Part shown: piece by piece, positions 8,473-17,064 of the stretch
Numbering within the stretch: position 1 is the stretch's first letter
Layout of the letters: each line of letters begins with the position of its first letter
NCBI GenBank assembly: GCA_035635855.1
Contig: DASQAF010000003.1
Location: 74,450-138,449, forward strand
From: UBA11740 sp035635855
GTDB lineage: Bacteria > Acidobacteriota > Blastocatellia > Pyrinomonadales > Pyrinomonadaceae
Length of the DNA stretch: 64,000 nucleotides
Direction of reading: 5' to 3'
Notes under the pieces: model-generated
Database searches by the model: none
What the model saw: only the letters and a program-made list of their open reading frames with translations
Told to the model about the DNA's origin: nothing
Translations under genes and position numbers: made by a program

Positions 8473-9900
8473 CAAGGTGCGGAACGACAAAAGACACCCA
8501 ACGAGATCGCCCTCAACATTCTGCTCGCAGGACTAACGATTATCGTTTTGCTGGCAGTTGTCACGCTACAGCCGTTCGCCATCTATTCCAGCGCACCGCA
8601 AACAATTTTTGTGCTGGTCTCACTGCTGGTCTGCCTGATCCCGACAACCATTGGTGGTCTGCTTTCAGCGATCGGCATTGCCGGTATGGATCGGCTGATT
8701 CAACACAACGTCCTGGCAATGTCCGGCCGCGCCGTCGAGGCGGCGGGCGACGTGAACACTCTGCTGCTGGATAAGACCGGAACCATCACGCTGGGCAACA
8801 GACAGGCGACTGAGTTCATTCCACTGACAGGAGTGGACGAGAACGTCCTGGCTGATGCCGCACAACTTTCCTCGCTCGCGGATGAAACACCGGAAGGCCG
8901 TTCGATCGTTGTGCTGGCGAAAGAGAAGTACGGACTGCGAGGGCGCGAGCTCGGCATTCATGAAGCGGCGTTCATTCCTTTTACCGCACAAACCAGAATG
9001 TCAGGCGTGGATATCAATGGGACTGAGATCCGCAAAGGCGCCGTCGATGCGATTGCGAAATACACGGCGAACAGTGATCAAAGCCTGTCAGCCCAACTAA
9101 GCAGTATCGTTGAAAGAATTTCGACGGCAGGCGGCACACCGCTCGTTGTTGCCTATGGCAAGCGCGCTCTGGGAGCAATTTACTTGAAAGACATTGTGAA
9201 AGGCGGGATGAAGGAGCGATTTGCGCAGCTAAGACAGATGGGAATCAAGACCATCATGATCACGGGCGACAATCCGCTTACAGCGGCGACGATTGCTCGT
9301 GAAGCCGGAGTGGATGACTTTCTGGCACAAGCAACGCCGGAAGATAAGATGAAATTGATTAAAGATGAGCAGGCAGGAGGCAAGTTGGTAGCAATGACAG
9401 GCGACGGAACTAATGACGCTCCGGCACTGGCTCAGGCTGATGTCGGCGTCGCCATGAACACCGGGACCCAGGCGGCGAAGGAAGCCGGGAACATGGTTGA
9501 CCTTGATTCCAATCCGACGAAGTTGATTGAAGTTGTTGAGATTGGCAAACAACTCCTGATGACGCGTGGCGCGCTGACAACTTTTTCGATTGCCAATGAC
9601 GTGGCCAAGTACTTCGCAATCATTCCCGCGATGTTCGCAGCGGCATTCCCGGTCTTGAATGCATTGAATATCATGGGCCTGCGCACGTCTCACTCGGCGA
9701 TTCTATCGGCGGTGATCTTCAATGCGCTGATTATCATCGCGTTGATTCCGCTGGCCCTGAGAGGCGTCAAATACAGACCGATGAGCGCAGCCGCGCTGCT
9801 GCGACGCAATCTGTTTATCTACGGCTTCGGCGGTCTGGTCGCGCCGTTTGTTGGCATCAAGATCATCGATGTGATCATTCACGCGATCGGTTTGGCGTGA
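8473..9900 (+). pseudogene. kdpB: truncated kdpB: K+-transporting ATPase B subunit lacking its N-terminus
   Basis: KdpB homology begins at about 8473 with GAERQKTPNEIALNILL, matching E. coli KdpB from about residue 209, and runs intact to the stop at 9900. Present: SLLVCLIPTTIGGLLSAIG, the phosphorylation site DKTGTITLGNRQA, GDNPLTA, GDGTNDAPALAQADVG and the last membrane helices. Missing: about 208 N-terminal residues with the first two membrane helices and the actuator domain. kdpF and kdpA are also absent. No ATG or GTG with a ribosome site lies in frame near the breakpoint; the first candidate start is a TTG at 8548. Without an A domain or KdpA it cannot pump potassium. The reading frame has no stops or shifts, so the deletion is recent or the fragment still serves a purpose. 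Confidence 0.85.
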
Positions 9901-9917
9901 GTGTCAGAGGATGACTT

Positions 9918-10496
9918 ATGAAGAATCTACTAACAGCAATCTTAATGACGATCGTAACCACGGTGCTCTTCGGTTTGATTTACCCACTTGCGGTTACGGG
10001 GATTGCGCAGCTCGTCTTCCCCGACAAAGCCAACGGCCAACTGATCAAGCGTCCCGACGGAACAATCATCGGTTCAGAGATCATTGGCCAATCGTTCTCC
10101 GGCCCTGGTTACTTTCATTCACGACCGAGCGCGGCTGGCACTGGTTATGACGCCGGCACATCTTCGGGATCAAACCTGGGTCCCACCAATCAGAAGTTGA
10201 TCGACCGCGTTAAAGCGGACGTGGCGAAGTTGCAAGCCGAAAACCCGGGCCAGCCCGTTCCTATCGATCTCGTCACGACTTCTGCATCCGGACTCGATCC
10301 ACACATTTCGCCGGCAGGGGCTGACTTTCAGGTACCGCGCGTGGCGCGTGAGCGTGGCATGAGTGAAAATGAAGTCACTCTGTTAGTTGCAAAACACACT
10401 GAAGGAAGGACGCTCGGGATATTGGGTGAACCGCGCGTAAATGTTCTCTTGCTGAATCTGGAACTTGACGAGCGCAAACCAATGACTAAGAAATAA
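9918..10496 (+). CDS. kdpC: K+-transporting ATPase C subunit KdpC
   Basis: 192 aa, normal KdpC length. One N-terminal membrane helix (about 5-27, LTAILMTIVTTVLFGLIYPL) is followed by an extracytoplasmic domain with GSEIIGQSF, YFHSRPSAAG and ASGLDPHISPAGADFQVPRVA, all family hallmarks. KdpC is the accessory subunit of the KdpFABC pump and is thought to raise ATP affinity. Here KdpA is missing and KdpB is truncated, so the subunit has no evident partner unless a second kdp locus exists elsewhere. The start 17 bp after the kdpB stop has GAGG upstream. The gene shows no decay, which suggests a young deletion or retained use. Confidence 0.95.
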   Translation: MKNLLTAILMTIVTTVLFGLIYPLAVTGIAQLVFPDKANGQLIKRPDGTIIGSEIIGQSFSGPGYFHSRPSAAGTGYDAGTSSGSNLGPTNQKLIDRVKADVAKLQAENPGQPVPIDLVTTSASGLDPHISPAGADFQVPRVARERGMSENEVTLLVAKHTEGRTLGILGEPRVNVLLLNLELDERKPMTKK

Positions 10497-10511
10497 TCCT
10501 TCTTAAGAACT

Positions 10512-11696
10512 ATGCAAGAAGTTGTTCGCAGACGATCCCCTGAGTCCCTGCTGGCTAAGCTCCAGGAGGAGGGCAAAGCGCGGCTGCATGTTTATATTGG
10601 AGCCGCCGCCGGCGTCGGGAAGACTTATCGCATGCTGGAACAGGCCCATGAGCTCAACCGGGAGGGCGTTGACGTTGTGCTGGCCTTAATCGAGGCTCAT
10701 GGCCGCATCGACACCGAAATCCTGATCGACGTCCTCGAGCGTGTGCCTTTGAAGCGAATCGAGTATCGCGGCGCGACTTTCGAAGAACTTGACGTGGAGG
10801 CGGTGATTGCGCGCCGTCCCGCGGTGGCAATTGTGGACGAGTTGGCCCACACCAATGTGCCCGGCTCGAAACACCAAAAGCGCTACGAAGATGTGCTTGA
10901 AATCGTGGATGCAGGCATCTCTGTTATTACCGCCGTCAACATTCAGCATATCGAGTCTCTCAACGACGCAGTCGCGCGTATTACCGGCGTCAAAGTAAGA
11001 GAGACCATACCCGATACCTTTCTTAAGCGCGCGGACGAAGTTATTGACATCGATGTTTCGGTCGAGACGCTGCGGACTCGCCTGCGTCAGGGCAAGATCT
11101 ACGGAGTTGAAAAAATCCAGCAGGCGCTGAACAACTTTTTCCGCAAGGGCAATCTCACAGCTCTACGCGAACTGGCACTCAGACAAGTCGCCGACGATCA
11201 GGCAGCAAAGGCGCACAACTATCGCGAACAGGAAGGATTAGAACAGGCGGCGATACCGGAAAAGGTAATGGTAGCGATGGCTTCGCGCGGCAGCGCGAAG
11301 CGCATCTTGCGAGCCGGCTCGCGCATTGCCGGTCGTCTGGCTTCAGACTGGTTTGCGGTGTACGTCGAAACCCCAAGCGAAGAACCGGGCCGAATCGATC
11401 CTCACGATCACGCCGTGCTTCAAGAAAATATTCGATTTGGTCGGGAGCTGGGAGCCAAGGTCGTGAAGCTGAAGGGCCGACGTGTTGCAGACGCGCTGAT
11501 CGAGTTCGCGCGGCACGAGGGAATCACCCACGTTGTCTTCGGACAATCGGCACGGTCCCGATGGGATGTACTGCTCCACGGTTCCGTAATTAACCGATTT
11601 CTCCGCGATGTGCGGGACGCCAGCGTCCACGTGGTGCCTTTGGAACCAAAGACGTCAAACGGAAGATCGAAGAACGGTTCGGAACGGAAAGCTTAG
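10512..11696 (+). CDS. kdpD: KdpD N-terminal sensor protein (KdpD domain plus USP domain, no kinase)
   Basis: 394 aa corresponding only to the cytoplasmic N-terminal half of KdpD. Walker A GAAAGVGKT is at 30-38, followed by IVDELAHTNVPGSKHQKRYEDV, the KdpD signature. A universal-stress-protein-like domain covers about 245-378, with VMVAMASRGSAKRILRAG and GITHVVFGQSARSRW. There is no membrane domain or histidine kinase core. Those functions are supplied by the short kinases at 4351 and 6514, making this a split KdpD system. The gene starts 15 bp after kdpC. The product probably binds ATP and modulates one or both kinases. Confidence 0.92.
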   Translation: MQEVVRRRSPESLLAKLQEEGKARLHVYIGAAAGVGKTYRMLEQAHELNREGVDVVLALIEAHGRIDTEILIDVLERVPLKRIEYRGATFEELDVEAVIARRPAVAIVDELAHTNVPGSKHQKRYEDVLEIVDAGISVITAVNIQHIESLNDAVARITGVKVRETIPDTFLKRADEVIDIDVSVETLRTRLRQGKIYGVEKIQQALNNFFRKGNLTALRELALRQVADDQAAKAHNYREQEGLEQAAIPEKVMVAMASRGSAKRILRAGSRIAGRLASDWFAVYVETPSEEPGRIDPHDHAVLQENIRFGRELGAKVVKLKGRRVADALIEFARHEGITHVVFGQSARSRWDVLLHGSVINRFLRDVRDASVHVVPLEPKTSNGRSKNGSERKA

Positions 11697-12062
11697 TGGC
11701 ACAGACTTTAGTCTGTGTCAGATCGGAATCACACACTGAAGGAACCTCTGAACAAGTTAGTGAAGAGTGTTGAATTTAGCCCGCGAAGCGCGGCGATAGC
11801 ATAAAGCCTGGGGTGAAGCGGAGCGGAACCCCAGGATCGCTTAGAAGTACAAACGACCAGCCCGCGAAGTGGGCGACAGCCATTGAGCATGAGTAATTGC
11901 AGTGTTTGGGCTATCGCACGCTTCGCGCGCTCGGCTTTCTCACTGGTCGGGGTTTCGCTTCGCTTCACCCCAGGCTTTATGCTTCCACCCGCTACGCGGG
12001 TTTTGAAAGCGTAGGCCCGCAGAATTTGTTCAGACCTTCCTTAAGTCTGTGCCATCAGGACC
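11697..12062. repeat. composite nested palindromic repeat
   Basis: This non-coding stretch consists of inverted repeats within inverted repeats. The outermost is a GGCACAGACTT/AGTCTGTG hairpin with a matching CTTAAGTCTGTGCC at the right end. Inside it, CTGAACAAGTT pairs with AATTTGTTCAG. Inside that, a GCATAAAGCCTGGGGTGAAGC arm at 11799 pairs with its reverse complement at 11957-11976. The small open frames crossing it (11729-11968 minus, 11897-12142 plus) are repeat translations. A related element containing GGAACCCTGGG lies at 35870-36070. Confidence 0.75.
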
Positions 12063-12089
12063 AGCCAAACTCCACCTCACCCGATACAT

Positions 12090-12149
12090 CTTTACGAATT
12101 CCTTATAAACCTCTTACTCCATCCTTACGAGTTCCCTCCTAAGCTCATC
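12090..12149 (+). promoter_or_regulatory. conserved 60-bp promoter/operator block, copy B
   Basis: It is 55/60 identical to 6391-6450, with the same TTTACGAA, TTATAAA, CTCTTACTCCATCC and TTACGAG words in the same spacing. It lies just before the small gene at 12163 and the KimA-like importer. Its conservation where the surroundings are repeats suggests a functional regulator site, plausibly for the KdpE-like proteins encoded upstream. Confidence 0.6.
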
Positions 12150-12162
12150 CTGGCCGCCATGA

Positions 12163-12573
12163 TTGGCCCGGGAAATCGTGCGTAATCAAAGTGAAAATCT
12201 GATGCCTGAGAGCTCTCCGGCGGACACGCGTCCGATCGAGTTGGTGACAGAGAACGGATTCTCGATTGTGCGCCTGTGGGAAATAAATAGAGAGGCGCTG
12301 ACCTCGGCCGGAAGGTACACCTTCATGGTTCACAATCCGCAGAGCCTGGAGCGCGAGATCACTGTTGAGATTGCCGACAAGCTCGCCCTGGAGATCGAGC
12401 TAAAGACCACGGGACGCGTCCTGCCAGGAAGCACCTACTGGATCTGCTGCGCTGAGCGACACCTGGCGACTTACCTTTGGGAAAGCAACGACTATCCGCC
12501 TGGCGACAGGCTTTGCGTCGACCGATTAGATCCCGACGACGTGATGTCGGCTATCCGCTGGGGGAAGAGTTGA
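12163..12573 (+). CDS. small hypothetical protein upstream of KimA
   Basis: 136 aa, or 123 aa if translation begins at the ATG at 12202; no strong ribosome site decides this. No family recognised. The sequence is soluble, without signal or membrane segments, and looks beta-rich: IELVTENGFSIVRLWEI, AGRYTFMVHNPQSLEREITVEIA, VLPGSTYWICCAERHLATYLWE. A paired cysteine (ICC) sits in the second half. The gene lies between the conserved promoter block and the potassium importer gene, and is probably co-transcribed with it. It could be a regulator or accessory protein of the importer, but that is position-based inference. Confidence 0.6.
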   Translation: MAREIVRNQSENLMPESSPADTRPIELVTENGFSIVRLWEINREALTSAGRYTFMVHNPQSLEREITVEIADKLALEIELKTTGRVLPGSTYWICCAERHLATYLWESNDYPPGDRLCVDRLDPDDVMSAIRWGKS

Positions 12574-12686
12574 AGAATTGAAAAGAATTGTAAGAACGAT
12601 CGAAGAAGAGTGGCGCGGGCGTCCTGCCCGTGAATCGCGCGCAAGATGCGCGTGCCACTACCAATTTTTCCTGGGAGGGAAGCAGA

Positions 12687-14732
12687 TTGGCCACAACGCT
12701 TAAGCGCCTGCTCGTAGGCCGAGCCAAGAGGACCGAACAAGCTATCCACGAGCGGTTAACAAAGAAGACCGGGTTGGCAGTCTTCGCCTCCGACGCGCTC
12801 TCTTCGACGGCTTACGCTTCTGAAGAAATCCTACTGGTGCTCGCGGTCGCGTACGCCGCCGGCCAGACGAATGCCTTCAATTATGTGGTGCCGATCACTC
12901 TGGTCATCGCGGTCGTGCTGACGATCGTAGCGATCAGCTACCGGCAGACTATCCATGCATACCCTTCGGGCGGCGGCGCCTATATTGTGGCGAAGGAAAA
13001 CCTGGGAACAACGGCAGGTCTGGTAGCCGCAGCGGCGCTTCTGGTTGACTATATCCTCACGGTTTCTGTTTCGATCTCGGCGGGCGTAGCCGCGATTACT
13101 TCGGCAGCACAGGGAACCAGTCTGGCGTGGCTTGACCAGCACAAGGTTCTTTTGTGTCTCGTTCTTATAGCCTTCATTGCCGTCGCCAACCTCCGCGGAG
13201 TGCGCGAGTCGGGCACCCTCTTTGCGGCACCAACCTACGCCTTCGTCGTCAGCTTTCTGTTCATGATCGGTTACGGCATCCTTCATTACCTTCTCTATCC
13301 CCACAGCGTCCCGCCGGCCGCCGCCGCAGAGAGCGTAAAAATGGCGGAGGGTTATCAACTGCAACCGCTAACTCTGTTTCTCCTGCTCGGCGCGTTTTCG
13401 AATGGGTGCGTGGCCCTCACCGGCATTGAGGCGATCTCGAACGGCATTCCTGCGTTCAAGCAACCGGAATCGCGCAACGCCGCGACGACGCTGACCTGGA
13501 TGGCTGTGTTGTTGACGACGATGTTTATCGGGACGAGCCTGATGGCCTATTTCTATCACGTCCACCCGCACGAGAATGAAACGGTCATTTCACAGTTCGC
13601 GCGCATCATCTTCACCGGGCCAATGGGTTGGTTTTATTACGTGATCCAGGGTACGACAGCTTTGATTTTGATCCTGGCCGCGAATACTTCGTTCGCCGAC
13701 TTTCCGCGCCTTTCTAGCCTGCTGGCGCGCGACCGGTTCATGCCGAGGCAGTTTGCCACGCGCGGCGATAAACTGGTTTTTTCCAATGGCATCATTATCC
13801 TGGCCGTTTTCTCCGGCATACTTGTGACCGCATTCGGCGGTGACACCAGCCGGTTGATACCGCTTTATGCCGTCGGCGTGTTCCTCTCGTTCACGCTTTC
13901 GCAGGCCGGCATGGTGCGCCACTGGCTCAAAGCGGGCCGGGCCTTACGTTCCGCGCGTGAAACTTCGCGGGAAGGTGTAGGGGCAGGTTCCGGCGCAAGC
14001 CAGCACAGCGACATCGCTCTGCGAGAGAACAACCGCATCTCAAATCAAACCGATCGGGCAAACGAACTAAAGCAGGCCGCGCACTGGAAAAAATCAATCG
14101 TCGTCAACGCCCTCGGCGCCATCGCTACTTTCATCGTCCTGTTCGTTTTAGTCATAACGAAATTCCGCCATGGCGCCTGGATCGTGGTCGTGCTCATCCC
14201 GTTTCTGGTGGCGTTGTTCCGCGCGGTACACCGTCACTATGTGGATGTGGCAAACCAACTGACGACTCAGGGACTTGAAAGATTGCGGCCGATCAGACAT
14301 GAGGTAATTGTGCCGATTTCCGGTATTCATCGGGGCGTCCTGAAAGCGCTTGAATACGCCAAGGCAATCGCGCCCGAGCACGTTACTGCCGTTTACATCA
14401 ACCTCGATTACGAAGCGACGCAGAAACTGCGCGCGAAGTGGAGCGAATGGGGCGAAGGAGTAGAATTAGTAGTAATCGCATCGCCATACCGCTCTCTTGT
14501 AGGTCCACTGATCCGCTACGTCGATCGGAGAATGACGCTGCACCCAGACCAGATGGTCACGGTGGTGTTGCCAGAGTTCATACCCGCGCGGTGGTGGCAG
14601 CATCTGTTGCACAACCAGAGCTCTCTTATGCTGAAAGGCGCACTGCTCTTTAAACCGAACGTCATCGTCACCAGCGTGCCCTACCACCTGAAGAGCAGAA
14701 AGAGGAACGGCGAAGCCGAGAATCAGGGCTAG
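12687..14732 (+). CDS. KimA-like APC-superfamily potassium importer
   Basis: About 681 aa from a TTG at 12687, which has GGGAGG seven bases upstream; the frame extends to a GTG at 12630, but that part is repeat sequence. The N-terminus KKTGLAVFASDALSSTAYASEEILLV, the motif SYRQTIHAYPSGGGAYIVAKENLG and about 12 hydrophobic helices match the KimA/YdaO branch of APC transporters, which import potassium. A C-terminal cytoplasmic domain (about 530-681) follows VITKFRHGAWIVVVLIPF, as in KimA. A charged insert with Ser/Gly/Arg-rich sequence lies near residues 415-460. It lies downstream of a broken kdp pump and shares its promoter block, so it may be the working potassium uptake system here. Substrate is inferred from family. 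Confidence 0.85.
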   Translation: MATTLKRLLVGRAKRTEQAIHERLTKKTGLAVFASDALSSTAYASEEILLVLAVAYAAGQTNAFNYVVPITLVIAVVLTIVAISYRQTIHAYPSGGGAYIVAKENLGTTAGLVAAAALLVDYILTVSVSISAGVAAITSAAQGTSLAWLDQHKVLLCLVLIAFIAVANLRGVRESGTLFAAPTYAFVVSFLFMIGYGILHYLLYPHSVPPAAAAESVKMAEGYQLQPLTLFLLLGAFSNGCVALTGIEAISNGIPAFKQPESRNAATTLTWMAVLLTTMFIGTSLMAYFYHVHPHENETVISQFARIIFTGPMGWFYYVIQGTTALILILAANTSFADFPRLSSLLARDRFMPRQFATRGDKLVFSNGIIILAVFSGILVTAFGGDTSRLIPLYAVGVFLSFTLSQAGMVRHWLKAGRALRSARETSREGVGAGSGASQHSDIALRENNRISNQTDRANELKQAAHWKKSIVVNALGAIATFIVLFVLVITKFRHGAWIVVVLIPFLVALFRAVHRHYVDVANQLTTQGLERLRPIRHEVIVPISGIHRGVLKALEYAKAIAPEHVTAVYINLDYEATQKLRAKWSEWGEGVELVVIASPYRSLVGPLIRYVDRRMTLHPDQMVTVVLPEFIPARWWQHLLHNQSSLMLKGALLFKPNVIVTSVPYHLKSRKRNGEAENQG

Positions 14733-14770
14733 TGTCGTGTCTCTCAATAGCCTCCATAGTCGGTCGTGCC

Positions 14771-14845
14771 GTTTCGTGTAATTTCGTGGATCGTCCTGGT
14801 GGAGAGAATAGGATCCACCAAATCACACGAAAGAAACATCCAACT
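14771..14845. repeat. inverted repeat GTTTCGTGTAATTTCGTGGAT
   Basis: A left arm with TTTCGTGTAATTTCGTGG and a right arm CCACCAAATCACACGAAA are near reverse complements separated by a short AT/GC-mixed loop. It lies between two convergent genes. A close relative is at 39450-39530. No gene is seen in 14733-14992. Confidence 0.65.
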
Positions 14846-14992
14846 TAAGAGGCTCTTTCCAACCCACGAAACCCTGGAGTCTCTTCGCGTCTTGAGAAAC
14901 TCCGAGAAGATTGAAGCATCACGCTTTTCGGCGCGCTCATCGACCTGAACTTGTCGGAGATTTCTGCCTGGCCGCGCATCGAAAGCAACAGT

Positions 14993-16423
14993 TTAGTCTT
15001 CCGGCACTGTTTTCGCGCCCAGGCTCTGGATGATGCGCTCGCGATAGCGGCGGGCGTCAGCTTTAATGGTTTCTTCGTTCAGAGTGAGCAAGCGGCGATC
15101 GCGCATCACGATGCGGCCTTCGATGATCACGGTGCGCACGTCACCGGCCTTGGCGGCGTAAACCAGATCGGAATAGATGTTGTAGTAAGGCGTCTGATTC
15201 AGGTCGTCGAGGTCGACGATCACCAGGTCGGCGCGCTTCCCTTTTTCGATCGAACCAATCTCTTTTTCGAGATGCAGCGCGCGGGCGCCGCGAATCGTAG
15301 CCATCTCGAAAGCTTCTGCGGCAGTCAGTACCTTGGGATCTCGGCTGATCAACTTATGCAGTTTCGCGGCCGTGTCCATCTCTTCCCACAGGTTCAGATC
15401 GTTGTTCGAAGCCGCCCCGTCTGTGCCGAGACCCACCGGCAAATCTTGTTTCAGCATTTCCGGCACCGGCGCGACGCCGGAAGCCAACTTCATATTGGAC
15501 TGCGGATTGTGAACGATACCGACGCCGAGTTTCTTCAGCAAGGTTAGTTCTTCTTCGGTAGGCCAGACGACGTGCGCAGCGATGACGCGATTGTTGAGAA
15601 AGCCAATCCGATTAAGATAGTCGATCGGGCTGGCGCCCTTCGCTTTGATGCTGTCGTCGACTTCGCGTTTAGTCTCAGAGATGTGTGTGACAATCGGCGC
15701 TCCGGTGCGATCTGAAAAAGCGCGGATGGCTTTCAGATGATCTTCGGAAACCGTGTAGGGTGCGTGCGGAGCTATTGCAGGCACGATCAAAGCGTTGCCT
15801 TGCCACTTCTTAACGAAACGCTCGACATAAGCCATCGCCTCTGCGTTTGTCTTGTTGTCGGCGACCGGAAAGTCGATCACTGTTTCGCCCAGGACACCGC
15901 GCATGCCGGCTTTGAAAGTCTCGTCGGCGATGGCATCTTCGAAGTAGTACATATCGCAGTAGGTCGTCGTGCCGCTGCGAATCATCTCTGCCAGTCCCAG
16001 ACGCGCGCCGACACGAACGAAATCTTCGGTCACGTTTTTGGCTTCAGCGGGGAAGATGTACTTCGTCAGCCACTCTTGCAGATCGAGGTCGTCCGCCAGG
16101 CCCCGAAACAAAGTCATGGGTACGTGCGTGTGACCATTAATCAGACCGGGAATGACCACTTTGCCGCCGGCGTTGACGACTTCGCGCGCGGCGTACTGCC
16201 GATCAATTTCCGCCAGGGAGCCAACTGCAACAACGCGTCCCCCCTGTACCGCAACGGCGCCGTTTTCGATCACGCGACGCTCGCGGTCCATCGTTACGAC
16301 TGTTCCGCCACGGATGATTAGGTCCACGGTAGCCTTCCTTCTCTGCGCCATCGTTGTTGTGCAAAGGGCGCTGAAAATAAGTAATAAGGTGAGAAAGGAT
16401 TTTCGAAGTTCAAGAGGTTGCAT
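14993..16423 (-). CDS. exported amidohydrolase of the MTA/SAH deaminase (MtaD) type
   Basis: 476 aa from the ATG at 16423. A Sec signal peptide (basic start, LTLLLIFSALCTTTMA, probable cleavage before QRRK) precedes the amidohydrolase barrel. Metal-binding residues appear in GHTHVPMTLFRGLADDLDLQ, HAPYTVSEDHLKA and THISETKREVDD, then HNPQSNMKLASGVAPVP and GTDGAASNNDLNLWEEM. This motif set is that of 5-methylthioadenosine/S-adenosylhomocysteine deaminases and related enzymes. It is the last gene of the nucleoside salvage cluster, so a purine-type substrate is likely. A signal peptide is unusual for MtaD, which is normally cytosolic; here deamination may take place in the periplasm before uptake. 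Confidence 0.82.
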   Translation of the reverse strand: MQPLELRKSFLTLLLIFSALCTTTMAQRRKATVDLIIRGGTVVTMDRERRVIENGAVAVQGGRVVAVGSLAEIDRQYAAREVVNAGGKVVIPGLINGHTHVPMTLFRGLADDLDLQEWLTKYIFPAEAKNVTEDFVRVGARLGLAEMIRSGTTTYCDMYYFEDAIADETFKAGMRGVLGETVIDFPVADNKTNAEAMAYVERFVKKWQGNALIVPAIAPHAPYTVSEDHLKAIRAFSDRTGAPIVTHISETKREVDDSIKAKGASPIDYLNRIGFLNNRVIAAHVVWPTEEELTLLKKLGVGIVHNPQSNMKLASGVAPVPEMLKQDLPVGLGTDGAASNNDLNLWEEMDTAAKLHKLISRDPKVLTAAEAFEMATIRGARALHLEKEIGSIEKGKRADLVIVDLDDLNQTPYYNIYSDLVYAAKAGDVRTVIIEGRIVMRDRRLLTLNEETIKADARRYRERIIQSLGAKTVPED

Positions 16424-16510
16424 CAAAATTGGCCCCGCAGATCGGAAATCTGTGGCGGCTCTGCCGCAGCACAGTGCGGTAAGGCTCTGCCTTACCGTCG
16501 GAATCCGTTA

Positions 16511-16581
16511 GTTTGGAGTTCCGCCTTTAGGCGGGCCTGATTGGCAAATCACTTGGACCGCCTAAAGGCGGAACTCCAAAC
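16511..16581. repeat. inverted repeat GTTTGGAGTTCCGCC
   Basis: The arms GTTTGGAGTTCCGCCTTTAGG and its reverse complement flank a loop of about 29 bp. The same element occurs at 61795-61865, where one arm forms the 3' end of folA. It lies in the spacer between the amidohydrolase and cytidine deaminase genes, with further small palindromes (GCGGCTCTGCCGC, GCGGTAAGGCTCTGCCTTACCG) at 16450-16500. Confidence 0.8.
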
Positions 16582-16647
16582 ACTTCAAGCGCCCGGAAAG
16601 GCAAAGCCTCTCCGCCATGTGCGGCGGCAAAAGCCGCGAGTCTCATG

Positions 16648-17064
16648 TTACTTGTGCTGTGTCGATTCTTTCAAAAATCTGGCATCAAACGCCCGCGGCA
16701 GAAGGTCCTTGATCGATACTTCTTCGCGCTGTCCGCGCAGATTCGCCAGGACGATCTTGGCATGCTTAGCGAACTCCCAGATGATCTGCCGGCAGGTACC
16801 GCAGGGCGGCGTCAGTGCTTCGGTGTCGGCAACGACGACCAGGTCGGTAAACTCGCGCTCGCCCTCGGAAAGTGCTTTCCAGATCGCCACGCGCTCAGCG
16901 CAAACGGTCAACCCATAGCTGGCGCTTTCAATATTGCAGCCGGTGTAGACCTTGCCCGCTTTGGTTTGCAGCGCCGCGCCGACCAGGAACTTCGAAAACG
17001 GGGCTAACGATTGCAAGCGTGCGGCCGCCGCGGTTTCAATTAACTGATTGTTCGGATCGCTCAA
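16648..17064 (-). CDS. cdd: cytidine deaminase
   Basis: 138 aa, the length of the homotetrameric bacterial enzyme that converts cytidine or deoxycytidine to uridine or deoxyuridine. Zinc-site motifs CAERVAIWKAL (Cys and catalytic Glu) and PCGTCRQIIWEF (two Cys) are intact, and the substrate-binding GCNIESASYGLTVCAER is present. The TTG start overlaps the udk stop by 4 bp (TTGA), indicating translational coupling. It acts in pyrimidine salvage together with the neighbouring uridine kinase, nucleoside transporter and phosphorylases. Confidence 0.95.
   Translation of the reverse strand: MSDPNNQLIETAAAARLQSLAPFSKFLVGAALQTKAGKVYTGCNIESASYGLTVCAERVAIWKALSEGEREFTDLVVVADTEALTPPCGTCRQIIWEFAKHAKIVLANLRGQREEVSIKDLLPRAFDARFLKESTQHK

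Noticed and set aside
8427..8774. 115-aa plus-strand open frame at the kdpB breakpoint
   Set aside because: It is out of frame with the KdpB similarity that covers the same DNA; its residues show no family features.
8548..9900. Treating kdpB as a normal short gene starting at the TTG at 8548
   Set aside because: Homology continues in frame upstream to 8473 and then stops abruptly, so 8548 is only the first start-like codon in a truncated gene.
14766..14948. 60-aa open frame between KimA and the amidohydrolase
   Set aside because: Most of it is the TTTCGTG inverted repeat; no coding signature.
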